NCBI RefSeq assembly: GCF_900187605.1
Contig: NZ_FYEA01000010.1
Coordinates: 1-64,000 of the forward strand
From: Pseudomonas sp. Irchel 3H7
Lineage (GTDB): Bacteria; Pseudomonadota; Gammaproteobacteria; Pseudomonadales; Pseudomonadaceae
DNA length: 64,000 nucleotides
Direction: 5' to 3'
The notes beneath the pieces are model-generated. The model was not told where the DNA came from, ran no database searches, and was given only the letters and a program-made list of their open reading frames with translations. The stretch's first letter is position 1; every line of letters begins with the position of its first letter. Shown piece after piece: positions 16,034-24,239 of the stretch. The position numbers were made by a program, and so were the translations under genes.

Positions 16034-17149
16034 TCAGGCTCCTTTTTTCAGGCCGGCGTATTGCGGCATGGTGATGCACGCGACGTTGCCGCCGCCGAGA
16101 AGGATTTCCCGGGAGTTCTCGATGCCGACAATCTTGTGCTGCGGGAACAGTTCGGCCAGCGTCGCCATGGCAACCTTGTCGTTACGATCACCAAACAGCG
16201 GCACAACGATCGAGCTGTTGCCGGCGTAGTAGTTGATGTACGACGCGCAGATTTTCGTGCCGGCCTGACGAGTGTGGGTGCTGTCCTGCTGATCGAGGCC
16301 GTCGGCTTCTTCGGCGGTCCACTCGAGCACGTCCGGTTGCGGCAGCTTGTGCACGATCAACTCGCGGCCACGGCTGTCGCGGGTGCTGCGCAGGATGTCG
16401 TAGGCTTCTTGATAAATTTCCCACTGCGGATCGTCGCGGTTGTCGGTCCATTGCAACACCACTTCACCGGGACGCACAAAGCAGGCGAGGTCATCGACAT
16501 GGCCATCGGTTTCGTCGAACTTGCAGCCGCGTGGCAGCCAGATGACTTTCTCGGCGCCGAGGTAATCGGTCAGGCGTCGGGTCACTTCGTCCTTGCCCAG
16601 ATGCTGGTTGCGATTGCGGTTGAGCAGGCATTGTTCGGTGGTGAGGATGCTGCCCTGACCGTCGCTCTGGATGCCGCCCAGCTCGGCAATCAGCGGCGCG
16701 CGGTAGCGGTCGAAGCGCTCGATTTCGAGGATCTTGCTGGCGATCTGGTCGTCCTTGTCCCACGGGTAATACAGGCCGCCGTCAAGACCGCCATAGGCGT
16801 TGAATTCGAAGTCGACGCCGCGCACTTCACCGCTCTGATCGTTGACCACAAAGCATGGGCCGCTGTCGCGAAACCAGGTGTCGTTGCAGGTCATCTCGAC
16901 CACGCGCACTTGCGGCGGCAACTGCCGGCGGGCCGTGGCGAACTGCGCGGCCGATGCGCACACGGTGACCGGTTCGCTGTGGGAGATGGCGGTGACGATC
17001 TGCACCCAGACTTTCTGCGCCGGTTTGGCGCCGTTGCGCCAGACATCGGTGCGCTCCGGCCAGCCGAGCCAGCAGCCGGACTTGGTTTCGAATTCGCCGG
17101 GCAGACGGAAGCCGTCCTGTTTGGGGGTGGAGTCGAGCAAACGTGCCAT
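16034..17149 (-). CDS. aguA: Agmatine deiminase (agmatine iminohydrolase)
   Basis: A 371-residue enzyme of the guanidino-group-modifying (PPAD) fold that turns agmatine into N-carbamoylputrescine. Visible catalytic motifs are NDTWFRDSGPCFV (around 91-103), KFDETDGHVDDLACF with the catalytic His, and GGGNVACITMPQ with the nucleophilic Cys near residue 358. In the forms I know the segment reads GGNIHC, so the His before Cys is replaced by Ala here. This suggests a divergent paralogue; activity is still likely. The ATG at 17149 has GAGG upstream; a TTG two codons earlier is also possible. It forms an operon with the binding-protein gene downstream. Confidence 0.9.
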   Translation of the reverse strand: MARLLDSTPKQDGFRLPGEFETKSGCWLGWPERTDVWRNGAKPAQKVWVQIVTAISHSEPVTVCASAAQFATARRQLPPQVRVVEMTCNDTWFRDSGPCFVVNDQSGEVRGVDFEFNAYGGLDGGLYYPWDKDDQIASKILEIERFDRYRAPLIAELGGIQSDGQGSILTTEQCLLNRNRNQHLGKDEVTRRLTDYLGAEKVIWLPRGCKFDETDGHVDDLACFVRPGEVVLQWTDNRDDPQWEIYQEAYDILRSTRDSRGRELIVHKLPQPDVLEWTAEEADGLDQQDSTHTRQAGTKICASYINYYAGNSSIVVPLFGDRNDKVAMATLAELFPQHKIVGIENSREILLGGGNVACITMPQYAGLKKGA

Positions 17150-17248
17150 GGTCAAACCTCGTCTTCGCGATGGGAATGACCACAGGCTAAGGGCGCACGC
17201 AGTACGCCCGCCAACGATGATTATTGCGGAACAGTTGAATTCAACTCA

Positions 17249-18133
17249 TCAATCGGCCAGTTGATCGTTGAACCATTCGAGCATCTGCGCCACCGCCGGA
17301 CGCTCCAGCCGCAGCCGCTCGCAGACCAACGCGTATTGGCCGAGGGCAGTCATGCTGGAGGCGAAGGGCCGCACAAGGCGACCACTCTGTAAATCCTCCT
17401 GCGCGGTGAGGTTATCGCCCATGGCCACGCCCTGCCCTTGCGCCGCCGCTTCCAACGCCAAACCAGCGTGGGCGAAATACAACTGACGCTGCGGGCGTAG
17501 ATCACCGGCGTGGCTGGTCAGCCACGCGGTCCAGGTCTTGCCGTCCTGATCGTCGTGCAGCAGGCAGTGACGGGCCAGATCCTTCGGGGTTTTCAAGCTG
17601 CCCTGGTTGAACAGGCCGGGGCTGCACACCGGGAAGAACTGCAAGGCTGGCAGCGGCCGCACGAAGTAGGCGCTGCTGTCCACCGGGCCGGTGCCATAGG
17701 TGATCGCCAGGTCGATGTCTTCGCCGGGCGCCGTGGCGTCGATCGGTTGTTCGTAGAGGTGCAAGGTGATGTGCGGATAACGCGCGTAGAAATCAGTGAG
17801 GCGACTCATCAACCATTTCTGCGCGAGTTCGGCGGTGACGGCCAGTCTGAGCACGGCCAGCGACGACGGATCGCGCAATTCATCGCAGGCATCGCCGATC
17901 AGTTCGAAGGCTTGTTGCAGGCTTTGCATCAGCCGCCCGGCGGCGATGGTCGGGCGGATTTGTCGGCCTTCGCGGATGAACAGTGAGACGCCGAGTTGTT
18001 CTTCGAGCTGGCGGATCTGATGGCTGACGGCGCTGTCGGTGACGCACAGTTCGGCGGCTGCCCGACCGAAATGCGCGTGGCGGGCGGCGCATTCGAAGGT
18101 GCGCAGGGCGGCCAGGGAGGGAAGTCGTCGCAT
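17249..18133 (-). CDS. LysR-family regulator of the agmatine locus (GcvA-like type)
   Basis: A 294-residue LysR protein with an N-terminal winged helix, SLAALRTFECAARHAHFGRAAAELCVTDSAVSHQIRQLEEQLG (residues 5-47). The substrate-binding domain is of the GcvA/TrpI subgroup (DIDLAITYGTGPVDSSAYFVRPL). It lies 99 bases upstream of aguA on the same strand, so it could control aguA and the binding-protein gene and be partly cotranscribed. The start at 18133 begins the canonical N-terminus; the longer open frame passes through the repeat at 18195 and was rejected. Confidence 0.88.
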   Translation of the reverse strand: MRRLPSLAALRTFECAARHAHFGRAAAELCVTDSAVSHQIRQLEEQLGVSLFIREGRQIRPTIAAGRLMQSLQQAFELIGDACDELRDPSSLAVLRLAVTAELAQKWLMSRLTDFYARYPHITLHLYEQPIDATAPGEDIDLAITYGTGPVDSSAYFVRPLPALQFFPVCSPGLFNQGSLKTPKDLARHCLLHDDQDGKTWTAWLTSHAGDLRPQRQLYFAHAGLALEAAAQGQGVAMGDNLTAQEDLQSGRLVRPFASSMTALGQYALVCERLRLERPAVAQMLEWFNDQLAD

Positions 18134-18194
18134 GTGGGGGGGTCCGTTTTTTTTGTCATGCTGACTGGCTCGTCGATATGAGTCCAGCCCGTTA

Positions 18195-18385
18195 CCCTCA
18201 CCCCAGCCCTCTCCCGGAGGGAGAGGGAGCCGATCGGGGGATATTGACGATGTACGCCGACCTGAACGTGCTTGGGTGAATCCATAATCGACCGGATTTC
18301 CCACGTCGATGGATGACGCAAGACAACTCGGTCAGTCCCCTCTCCCTCTGGGCGGTCCGACGTTTCGGGAGGGTTAGGGTGAGGG
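18195..18385. repeat. Complete copy (191 bp) of the CCCTCACCC/GGGTGAGGG element
   Basis: The ends are CCCTCACCCCAGCCCTCTCC and GGGTTAGGGTGAGGG. The segment CGGTCCGACGTTTCGGGAGG lies in the right arm here, while its reverse complement lies in the left arm of the copies at 14712 and 41789. Arms have therefore been swapped, or the element inverted, among copies. The rest of 18134-18525 shows no gene. Confidence 0.85.
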
Positions 18386-18525
18386 GCTTTTGCCTGTATC
18401 GCACTGTATACCCGGAAGCCGCAGACACACCCAACGCACAATTCCCCATCCTGCCGACACATCACCGATACACCCCAAAGCTGAAATGACCCGGTCGATT
18501 TCACTCAATTCACCGGAGACGCCTC

Positions 18526-19041
18526 ATGACCACCACCCTTTCAACTGCGGTCAAATCCCTGCACCTGAACCTCGACCGCGCCGGCACGTGGATCGCCCCA
18601 CTGACCCTGCGCCTGTTCATCGCCTGGGAATTCTTCGAGTCCGGACTGGAGAAATTCAACGGACAGAACTGGTTCGAAGACATCCAGGACAAATTCCCCT
18701 TCCCGTTCGATCACCTGCCGGCAACGCTCAACTGGGAATTGTCGATGTGGGCCGAACTTATCTGCGCACTGGCGATTCTGGTGGGCTTCGGCACGCGGAT
18801 CTCGGCGATCTCACTGATCGTGGTCACTGTTGTCGCCACCGCCGCCGTGCACTGGCCGGCTGACTGGTCGTCACTGAGCGAGCTGGCGCAGGGGTATGCG
18901 ATCACTAACAAAGGCTTCGGCAACTTCAAGCTGCCGGCGATTTACCTGGCGGCGCTGCTGCCGCTGGTGTTCGCTGGCGCTGGCAAGTTGAGTGTCGATG
19001 CGTGGTTGGCGCGGGTGTTCTGGAACCGGAGCACCCGCTGA
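18526..19041 (+). CDS. DoxX-family membrane protein
   Basis: A 171-residue inner-membrane protein with four hydrophobic helices. The opening LTLRLFIAWEFFESGLEKFNG is the DoxX signature, followed by AELICALAILVGFGTRISAIS. Related small proteins were found with thiosulfate:quinone oxidoreductases or have redox-stress roles; this one has no partner gene that indicates a role. It converges on the L,D-transpeptidase gene three bases away. Confidence 0.85.
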   Translation: MTTTLSTAVKSLHLNLDRAGTWIAPLTLRLFIAWEFFESGLEKFNGQNWFEDIQDKFPFPFDHLPATLNWELSMWAELICALAILVGFGTRISAISLIVVTVVATAAVHWPADWSSLSELAQGYAITNKGFGNFKLPAIYLAALLPLVFAGAGKLSVDAWLARVFWNRSTR

Positions 19042-19044
19042 GGC

Positions 19045-20661
19045 TCAATGCGCCCGATCAAGGCCGGCGAGCAAGGCGCTGTCACGGCTGTAGATGTCCG
19101 GTGAGTAACGCACGCGGCCGCTGCTGTCGACCTGTGCCGTCCAGTAAGTCATCAGGATCGGCACCGGCGCTGACAGGCGAAATTCGTGGGTGGTGCCGGT
19201 GGCCAGCAGGGTTTCGGTGCGGGCCTTTTCTGCGGGTGTGAGCAACAAGTCGCGCAATTGCATCGGATGCTCGACCCGCACGCAGCCGGAGCTGAAGGCG
19301 CGCGGGCCTTTTTCGAACAGCGCCTTGCTCGGCGTGTCGTGCAGATACACCGAGAACGGGTTGGGGAAGCGGATGACCATTTGCCCCAACGGATTACGCG
19401 GCCCGGCATCCTGACGCAGCATGATGTTGCCGGGGTTGTCCCAGTCGATGTCCGCTGCCGCAAGCGGCTGACCGTTGGCGTCGAGCACTTGCAGGTTCTG
19501 GCGGCTGAGGAAGGTCTGGTCCTTGCGGATTTCCGGCAGTTTGTCTTCTTTCCAGATGGTCGGCGGCACGGTCCAGGTCGGGTTCAGGGTCAGGCGTGTC
19601 ACCCGGGATTTGAGCAACGGCGTCTGGCGCTCGGCGCGGCCAACCTGAGTGCGCGTTTGCCACACCGCCACGCCGCCCTGATACAGCGTCAGTTCAGCGG
19701 CGGCGACGTTGACCAGCAAGCCATTGGGCTCCAGGTCCTGGGCCATCCAGCGGAAACGCTCGAGGTTGACCCGCAACTGTTCGCGGCGGGTCAGCGGACT
19801 GATGTTGAGTTCAGCAATCGTTCCCGGCCCGACCACCCCGTCAGCCTGCAAGGAATGGTTGGCCTGAAAACTCTTCACGGCGTCGACCAGCACGCCGTCA
19901 TACGCATTGCCGGGCGTGCCAATGATCTGGGTCAGATAGCCCTCGCTGTACAGACGCTGGGCCAGTTCCGGTACGCGTTTGTCTTCCATGGCCGGGCGCA
20001 GCAGCGGCCCGTTGCCCACCGCTTGCCATTGCGGCAAGGTTTTGAGCCGTTGCGCCGCATAGAGCTGACGCAGGTCCTGATATTGCGCCAGACGCGGACG
20101 GGCAAGGTCGAACGCAGCGGGAATGTCGTGCAGGCCGGGAACGGCGATGGCCAATAATTCCGCCTGACGGTCGCGCGGAGTGGCGTCGGCATGCCACAGC
20201 GGTTCGAAGTGCGATTGCAGCAGGAGACCGTAGTGCAAATCCTGCAGGGCCTGGAGATAGTTGCGACTGATGTCGATGTCGGCACACAACTCGCCATCCT
20301 GAGGCGCCGTGGTGGCGATCGGATAGTTTTTTGGATTGAGGCCATCATCGGCCAACAGCTGTAATTGCGCATGCAACACCGGCAATCGTGCGGATTCGTT
20401 AGCCCACACCGGCATCCAGTCCTGCTGCTGGTAGAACGCTTGCAGTTGCGTCAGCGCCGGGCCGTTGAGGCGCGTGGCAATCGCCGGACACGACTGCGCC
20501 AGACTGATCAACACTGCCTGCAACGGACTTTGCGGCTCGACCGGCATTTCCGCCGGTGGTGTTGGCAATGTCTCCAGCGGTGGCAGCGGCTCATCGGCAC
20601 AAGCGACAAACGGCGCAGCGAGCAAACAAATGCTCAAGTAGCATGCGTACTTTTTGAACAA
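19045..20661 (-). CDS. L,D-transpeptidase with peptidoglycan-binding domain (YcbB/LdtD-like)
   Basis: A 538-residue periplasmic enzyme. After a signal peptide (MFKKYACYLSICLLAAPFVACAD) comes an N-terminal scaffold, a peptidoglycan-binding domain (VKSFQANHSLQADGVVGPGTIAELN, about 255-280) and a YkuD catalytic domain (about 315-490) with HDTPSKALFEKGPRAFSSGCVRVEHP. The SxGC cysteine is the nucleophile. Such enzymes make 3-3 crosslinks in peptidoglycan and resist most beta-lactams. The domain order and length match LdtD. A Cys lies near the signal cleavage region (VACAD), so a lipoprotein form is possible. Confidence 0.92.
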   Translation of the reverse strand: MFKKYACYLSICLLAAPFVACADEPLPPLETLPTPPAEMPVEPQSPLQAVLISLAQSCPAIATRLNGPALTQLQAFYQQQDWMPVWANESARLPVLHAQLQLLADDGLNPKNYPIATTAPQDGELCADIDISRNYLQALQDLHYGLLLQSHFEPLWHADATPRDRQAELLAIAVPGLHDIPAAFDLARPRLAQYQDLRQLYAAQRLKTLPQWQAVGNGPLLRPAMEDKRVPELAQRLYSEGYLTQIIGTPGNAYDGVLVDAVKSFQANHSLQADGVVGPGTIAELNISPLTRREQLRVNLERFRWMAQDLEPNGLLVNVAAAELTLYQGGVAVWQTRTQVGRAERQTPLLKSRVTRLTLNPTWTVPPTIWKEDKLPEIRKDQTFLSRQNLQVLDANGQPLAAADIDWDNPGNIMLRQDAGPRNPLGQMVIRFPNPFSVYLHDTPSKALFEKGPRAFSSGCVRVEHPMQLRDLLLTPAEKARTETLLATGTTHEFRLSAPVPILMTYWTAQVDSSGRVRYSPDIYSRDSALLAGLDRAH

Positions 20662-20812
20662 CTGCTTTACTCCAATCCATGGCCGTCTAGATGATGGCCA
20701 ACCTTACATCAGGTGCGCTGAACAGTCAGGCTCGATCTGCGGGCTTGCGGGTATTGACTGGGAGTCAGGAGCCAAAGTGCCAAATATGTAGCAAGTGAGG
20801 ACACTTTATAAA

Positions 20813-21523
20813 ATGTTGACGTTTTTGCGCCGACTTCTGCTGACTGCCACCGCTATCGTCGTGACCAGTCCAGTTTTTGCCGCCGGCAAACCATCGCCGG
20901 TTCTCTACACCAGCCTCGCGCACGCCGCGCCAGAACTCAATCCCCAAGCGCTGAAAGGTGCTTTGAACGCCATGCAATGCGCGGTCAACAACGGTGCGAA
21001 ACCGTCCCGCCATCTGGCGATCATCGACTATTCGCAGCCGTCCACCGAACGCCGACTGTGGATTTTCGACCTCAGTAAAAAGAGGTTGGTGCTGCGCGAT
21101 CTGGTCGCCCACGGTTCCAATTCCGGGGAAAACTTCGCCACGCAGTTTTCCAATGTCGAAGGCAGTTACCAGTCCAGCCTCGGCCTGTTCCGCACGCAAG
21201 AAAGCTACAGCGGCACCCACGGTTATTCGCTGCGCATGGACGGTCTGGAGCCGGGTTTCAATGACATGGCCCGTGATCGCGCCATCGTCATTCACGCGGC
21301 CAGTTATGTGAATCCGCTGTGGAGCAAGAAACAGGGGCGCATCGGCCGCAGCCAGGGTTGCCCGGCGGTACGGCCACAGATTGCCAAACAGGTGATCGAC
21401 CGCTTGAAGAACGGCCAGTTCATGTTTTCGTGGTACCCGGATCAGCGCTGGTTGAAGTCTTCGCCTTATCTGAACTGCCAGCCGCAGCAGGTGGCGAGCA
21501 TCCTCAATACCCACGCGAGCTGA
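20813..21523 (+). CDS. Secreted murein L,D-transpeptidase catalytic-domain protein
   Basis: A 236-residue exported protein with a signal peptide (MLTFLRRLLLTATAIVVTSPVFAAG) and one YkuD-like catalytic domain of the family often annotated as murein L,D-transpeptidase catalytic domain (DUF4105-independent type). HAASYVNPLWSKKQGRIGRSQGCPAVRP holds the SQGC nucleophile and the conserved Arg. The ATG at 20813 starts the signal peptide; the GTG at 20795 is less likely. It is divergent from the larger transpeptidase gene with 151 bases between them. Confidence 0.88.
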   Translation: MLTFLRRLLLTATAIVVTSPVFAAGKPSPVLYTSLAHAAPELNPQALKGALNAMQCAVNNGAKPSRHLAIIDYSQPSTERRLWIFDLSKKRLVLRDLVAHGSNSGENFATQFSNVEGSYQSSLGLFRTQESYSGTHGYSLRMDGLEPGFNDMARDRAIVIHAASYVNPLWSKKQGRIGRSQGCPAVRPQIAKQVIDRLKNGQFMFSWYPDQRWLKSSPYLNCQPQQVASILNTHAS

Positions 21524-21543
21524 CCGACCACCACAAATCCCTG

Positions 21544-21626
21544 AAGGAGCTGCCGAAGGCTGCGATCTTTTGACTTTGACTTTTAGAAGCAAGATCAAAA
21601 GATCGCAGCCTTCGGCAACTCCTACA
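21544..21626. repeat. AGGAGCTGCCGAAGGCTGCGATC inverted repeat element
   Basis: Arms of about 33 bases (GGAGCTGCCGAAGGCTGCGA... and its near-perfect complement) surround TTTGACTTTGACTTTTAGAAGCAAGATC. A second copy with the same loop lies at 50584-50667. It is a Pseudomonas REP-like family distinct from the TGGGAG type. Confidence 0.9.
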
Positions 21627-21753
21627 GGGAGATTCGCAGTCACTTTCATTACAACTTTGTCATTCAGCTGTCGGTTTGCCGTGCGGATCGCTCGGTAGCC
21701 TGAAGTTGTCCCGGCGCCAATGCCGATCAACTTTGACCACTGAGTGACTGATC

Positions 21754-22011
21754 ATGAAAAGCCTCCTGCTCGCCTTCACCGCCCTCCTCGCCACCGGCAG
21801 CGCGTTCGCCGCGAACATGCCCGACACCGCCGTGATTCATGACAAATCCGGCTTCTACGTCAATCTGGATGTCGACAAAGTCCTGTCCAGCACTGATATT
21901 TCACAAGCGTGTGGCGTGGTCCCGGCGCAATTGAATTATCTCGACCATCAGGGCCGCGAGCATGTGCTGGACTATCAGGTACAAGGCAGCGGTTGCATCA
22001 ATGACCATTGA
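21754..22011 (+). CDS. DUF2790 small periplasmic protein
   Basis: An 85-residue protein with a signal peptide (MKSLLLAFTALLATGSAFAAN) and a short domain with Cys54 and Cys81 that probably form a disulfide. DUF2790 proteins are Pseudomonas-specific, and their genes often lie next to copper-type two-component systems. Here the response regulator starts ten bases downstream, so the three genes form an operon. Upstream, TCATT repeats at 21646 and 21660 may be part of the regulator's own binding site; that is weak. Function is unknown. Confidence 0.82.
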   Translation: MKSLLLAFTALLATGSAFAANMPDTAVIHDKSGFYVNLDVDKVLSSTDISQACGVVPAQLNYLDHQGREHVLDYQVQGSGCINDH

Positions 22012-22020
22012 GACTGATCG

Positions 22021-22692
22021 ATGAATATTCTGGTTGTCGAAGACGAACCCAAGGCCGGCAATTACCTGCTCAACGGATTACAGGAACTGGGTTACAGCGT
22101 CAGCCTCGCCCGCGACGGTGCCGACGGGCTGCACCTGGCGCTGGAACACAGTTTCGATGTGATCGTGCTCGATGTGATGATGCCGAAAATGGATGGCTGG
22201 GAAGTCCTGCGCCGGTTGCGCAAGGAGGCTGACACGCCGGTGCTGTTCCTCACTGCTCGCGATGACATCGCTGACCGCGTCAAAGGCCTGGAACTGGGCG
22301 CTGATGATTACCTGATCAAGCCGTTTTCCTTTGCCGAACTGGTGGCGCGCCTGCGCACCCTGACCCGGCGCGGGCCGATCCATGAAGACGAACAGTTGCA
22401 AGTGGCCGACCTGCAGATCGACGTGCTCAAGCGCCGCGTGACGCGGGCCGGGGTGCGCATCACGCTGACCAACAAGGAGTTTGCGTTGTTGCAATTGTTC
22501 GCCACCCATACCGGGCAGGTCCTCGCCCGTTCGCTGATTGCCTCTCGGGTGTGGGACATGAATTTCGACAGCGACACCAATGTGGTCGATGTCGCCGTGC
22601 GCCGCTTGCGGGCGAAGATTGATGACCCATTCCAGCTCAAGCTGATCCACAGCGTGCGCGGCATCGGTTATCGCTTCGATACACAACCATGA
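22021..22692 (+). CDS. OmpR-type response regulator of a heavy-metal two-component system (CopR/IrlR-like)
   Basis: A 223-residue regulator. The receiver domain (1-115) has acidic pocket Glu7-Asp8, phospho-acceptor Asp51 in VIVLDVMMPKMDGWE, and Lys101 in DDYLIKPFSF. The C-terminal winged helix (about 125-220) has LTNKEFALLQLFATHTG and SDTNVVDVAVRRLRAKID, the signature of the metal-responsive subgroup (CopR, CusR, CzcR). It overlaps the kinase gene by four bases. The metal cannot be told; copper is the usual partner of DUF2790 neighbours. Confidence 0.92.
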   Translation: MNILVVEDEPKAGNYLLNGLQELGYSVSLARDGADGLHLALEHSFDVIVLDVMMPKMDGWEVLRRLRKEADTPVLFLTARDDIADRVKGLELGADDYLIKPFSFAELVARLRTLTRRGPIHEDEQLQVADLQIDVLKRRVTRAGVRITLTNKEFALLQLFATHTGQVLARSLIASRVWDMNFDSDTNVVDVAVRRLRAKIDDPFQLKLIHSVRGIGYRFDTQP

Positions 22693-24137
22693 GCAGACGC
22701 CGTCCGTACTCGCTGACCCTGCGCCTGGCGCTGGTGTTCGCCCTGCTTGCGTTCGCTTCGCTGGCCGGCCTCGGTGCCGCGCTGTACAACGAACTGGAGC
22801 AACAACTGATTCGCCGCGATGACATCTCACTGGTCAGTCGCGTCGATCAATTGCGCACCTTTCTCAACGACAGCAACACCCTGGAGCTGATCAAGAACAA
22901 ACCGGCACTGTTCCAGAACATGCTCGGCAACCGCGAAGCACTGCTGACCATCGGCGCGCCGGGGCAACCGCCGCTGCTGGTGGTCAACCCGGGCAATCTG
23001 AACGCCCCGACGTTGCCAGCAGTACCCATCGATCATGCGATGACGCTGAACGATGTGCAGCATCTGCCCAGCGTCGACGGCGTACCGTTTTCGGCGGTGG
23101 CAGCCAGTATCGATTCAGGTGAACTGGGCAGCTTGCAAGTCACCACCGGGCGCCTGATGAGCGAGCGCACGGCGATGCTCGCCAATTACCGTTTGAGTGT
23201 TTATGGCCTCGCCTCGCTGGCGGCGCTGTTACTGGCGGTGGTCGGTTGTTTGCTGGTGTATCGCGGTTTGCTGCCGTTGCGGCAACTGGCGAAGCACGCT
23301 CATGGCATTGGTGTCGGCAACCTTGGCGAACGCCTTGCCAGCAGCGGTGCGCCACGAGAATTGCAGCCGATGATCGAAGCGTTCAATGCCATGCTTGACC
23401 GCCTCGCCACGGGTTTTGCGCAATTGAGTCAGGTGTCCACCGACATGGCCCATGAGCTGCGCACGCCGATCAATAACCTGCTCGGCGAAACCCAGGTCGC
23501 GCTGCAGCAGCACCGTAGCATCGAGGCCTATCAGCAATTGCTCGCCTCCAACGTCGAGGAGCTGGAACGCCTGACGCGGATGCTCGACAACATGCTCTTT
23601 CTGGCGCGCACCGATCCGGCCAGTGCCTTGAGTCAGCGCCAGGAACTGGATGCAGCGGATGAGATGCAGCGCATTGCCGATTATTTTGAAGGATTGGCGG
23701 CTGATGTCGGGGTATGCATCGAGGCGCGCGGCAGCGGTGTGATCTGGGCCGAGCCGATGCTGTTGCGCCGCGCGTTGGCCAACCTGTGCGCCAATGCGAT
23801 CAAGTACGGCGCGGCGGATTCGACGGTGCAGGTGGAAGCGATTGCCGAGGCGGATGGCAGCTATCTGCGGGTACGCAACCACGGCACAACCATTGCGCCG
23901 GAACATCTGGCACGACTGTTCGAACGTTTTTACCGGGTCGATCAGTCCCGTGAACGCTCGGCGCAATCCAATGGTCTGGGCCTGTCGATTGTCGCGACCA
24001 TCATGCAGTTGCATCAGGGCCGCTATAGCGTCAGCAGTGTCGATGGCATCACCTGCTTCGAATTGTTCTTCCCCGCCCGGCAATCACCTTCATCGACTTT
24101 TCCGCCGTCATCGCTGGCAAGCCAGCTCCCACAATGA
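22689..24137 (+). CDS. Heavy-metal sensor histidine kinase (CopS/CusS-like)
   Basis: A 482-residue membrane kinase. TM1 lies at about 11-33 and TM2 at about 169-190, flanking a 135-residue periplasmic sensor. HAMP (about 191-243) and HisKA follow, with His255 in VSTDMAHELRTPINNLLGE, then HATPase_c (ANLCANAIKYG, RFYRVDQSRERSAQSNGLGLSIV). The family normally ends soon after the ELFFPA strand. Here the last dozen or so residues (ending SSLASQLPQ) and the stop codon are encoded by a REP palindrome at 24109, so the native 3' end appears to have been replaced by the repeat. Confidence 0.92.
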   Translation: MSRRRPYSLTLRLALVFALLAFASLAGLGAALYNELEQQLIRRDDISLVSRVDQLRTFLNDSNTLELIKNKPALFQNMLGNREALLTIGAPGQPPLLVVNPGNLNAPTLPAVPIDHAMTLNDVQHLPSVDGVPFSAVAASIDSGELGSLQVTTGRLMSERTAMLANYRLSVYGLASLAALLLAVVGCLLVYRGLLPLRQLAKHAHGIGVGNLGERLASSGAPRELQPMIEAFNAMLDRLATGFAQLSQVSTDMAHELRTPINNLLGETQVALQQHRSIEAYQQLLASNVEELERLTRMLDNMLFLARTDPASALSQRQELDAADEMQRIADYFEGLAADVGVCIEARGSGVIWAEPMLLRRALANLCANAIKYGAADSTVQVEAIAEADGSYLRVRNHGTTIAPEHLARLFERFYRVDQSRERSAQSNGLGLSIVATIMQLHQGRYSVSSVDGITCFELFFPARQSPSSTFPPSSLASQLPQ

Positions 24138-24203
24138 TTGGCGCTGAATCCAGACTTCCGGCCAACCCAAAACCCTGTGGGAGCTGGCTTGCCAGCGATG
24201 AGG
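24109..24203. repeat. REPIN overlapping the 3' end of the sensor kinase gene
   Basis: Two inverted REPs (ATCGCTGGCAAGCCAGCTCCCACA and its complement) lie 40 bases apart. The first supplies the stop codon of the upstream kinase gene. Confidence 0.9.
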
Positions 24204-24239
24204 TCAGCTTGATCAACATCAACTTTCCCTGACCCGCAG

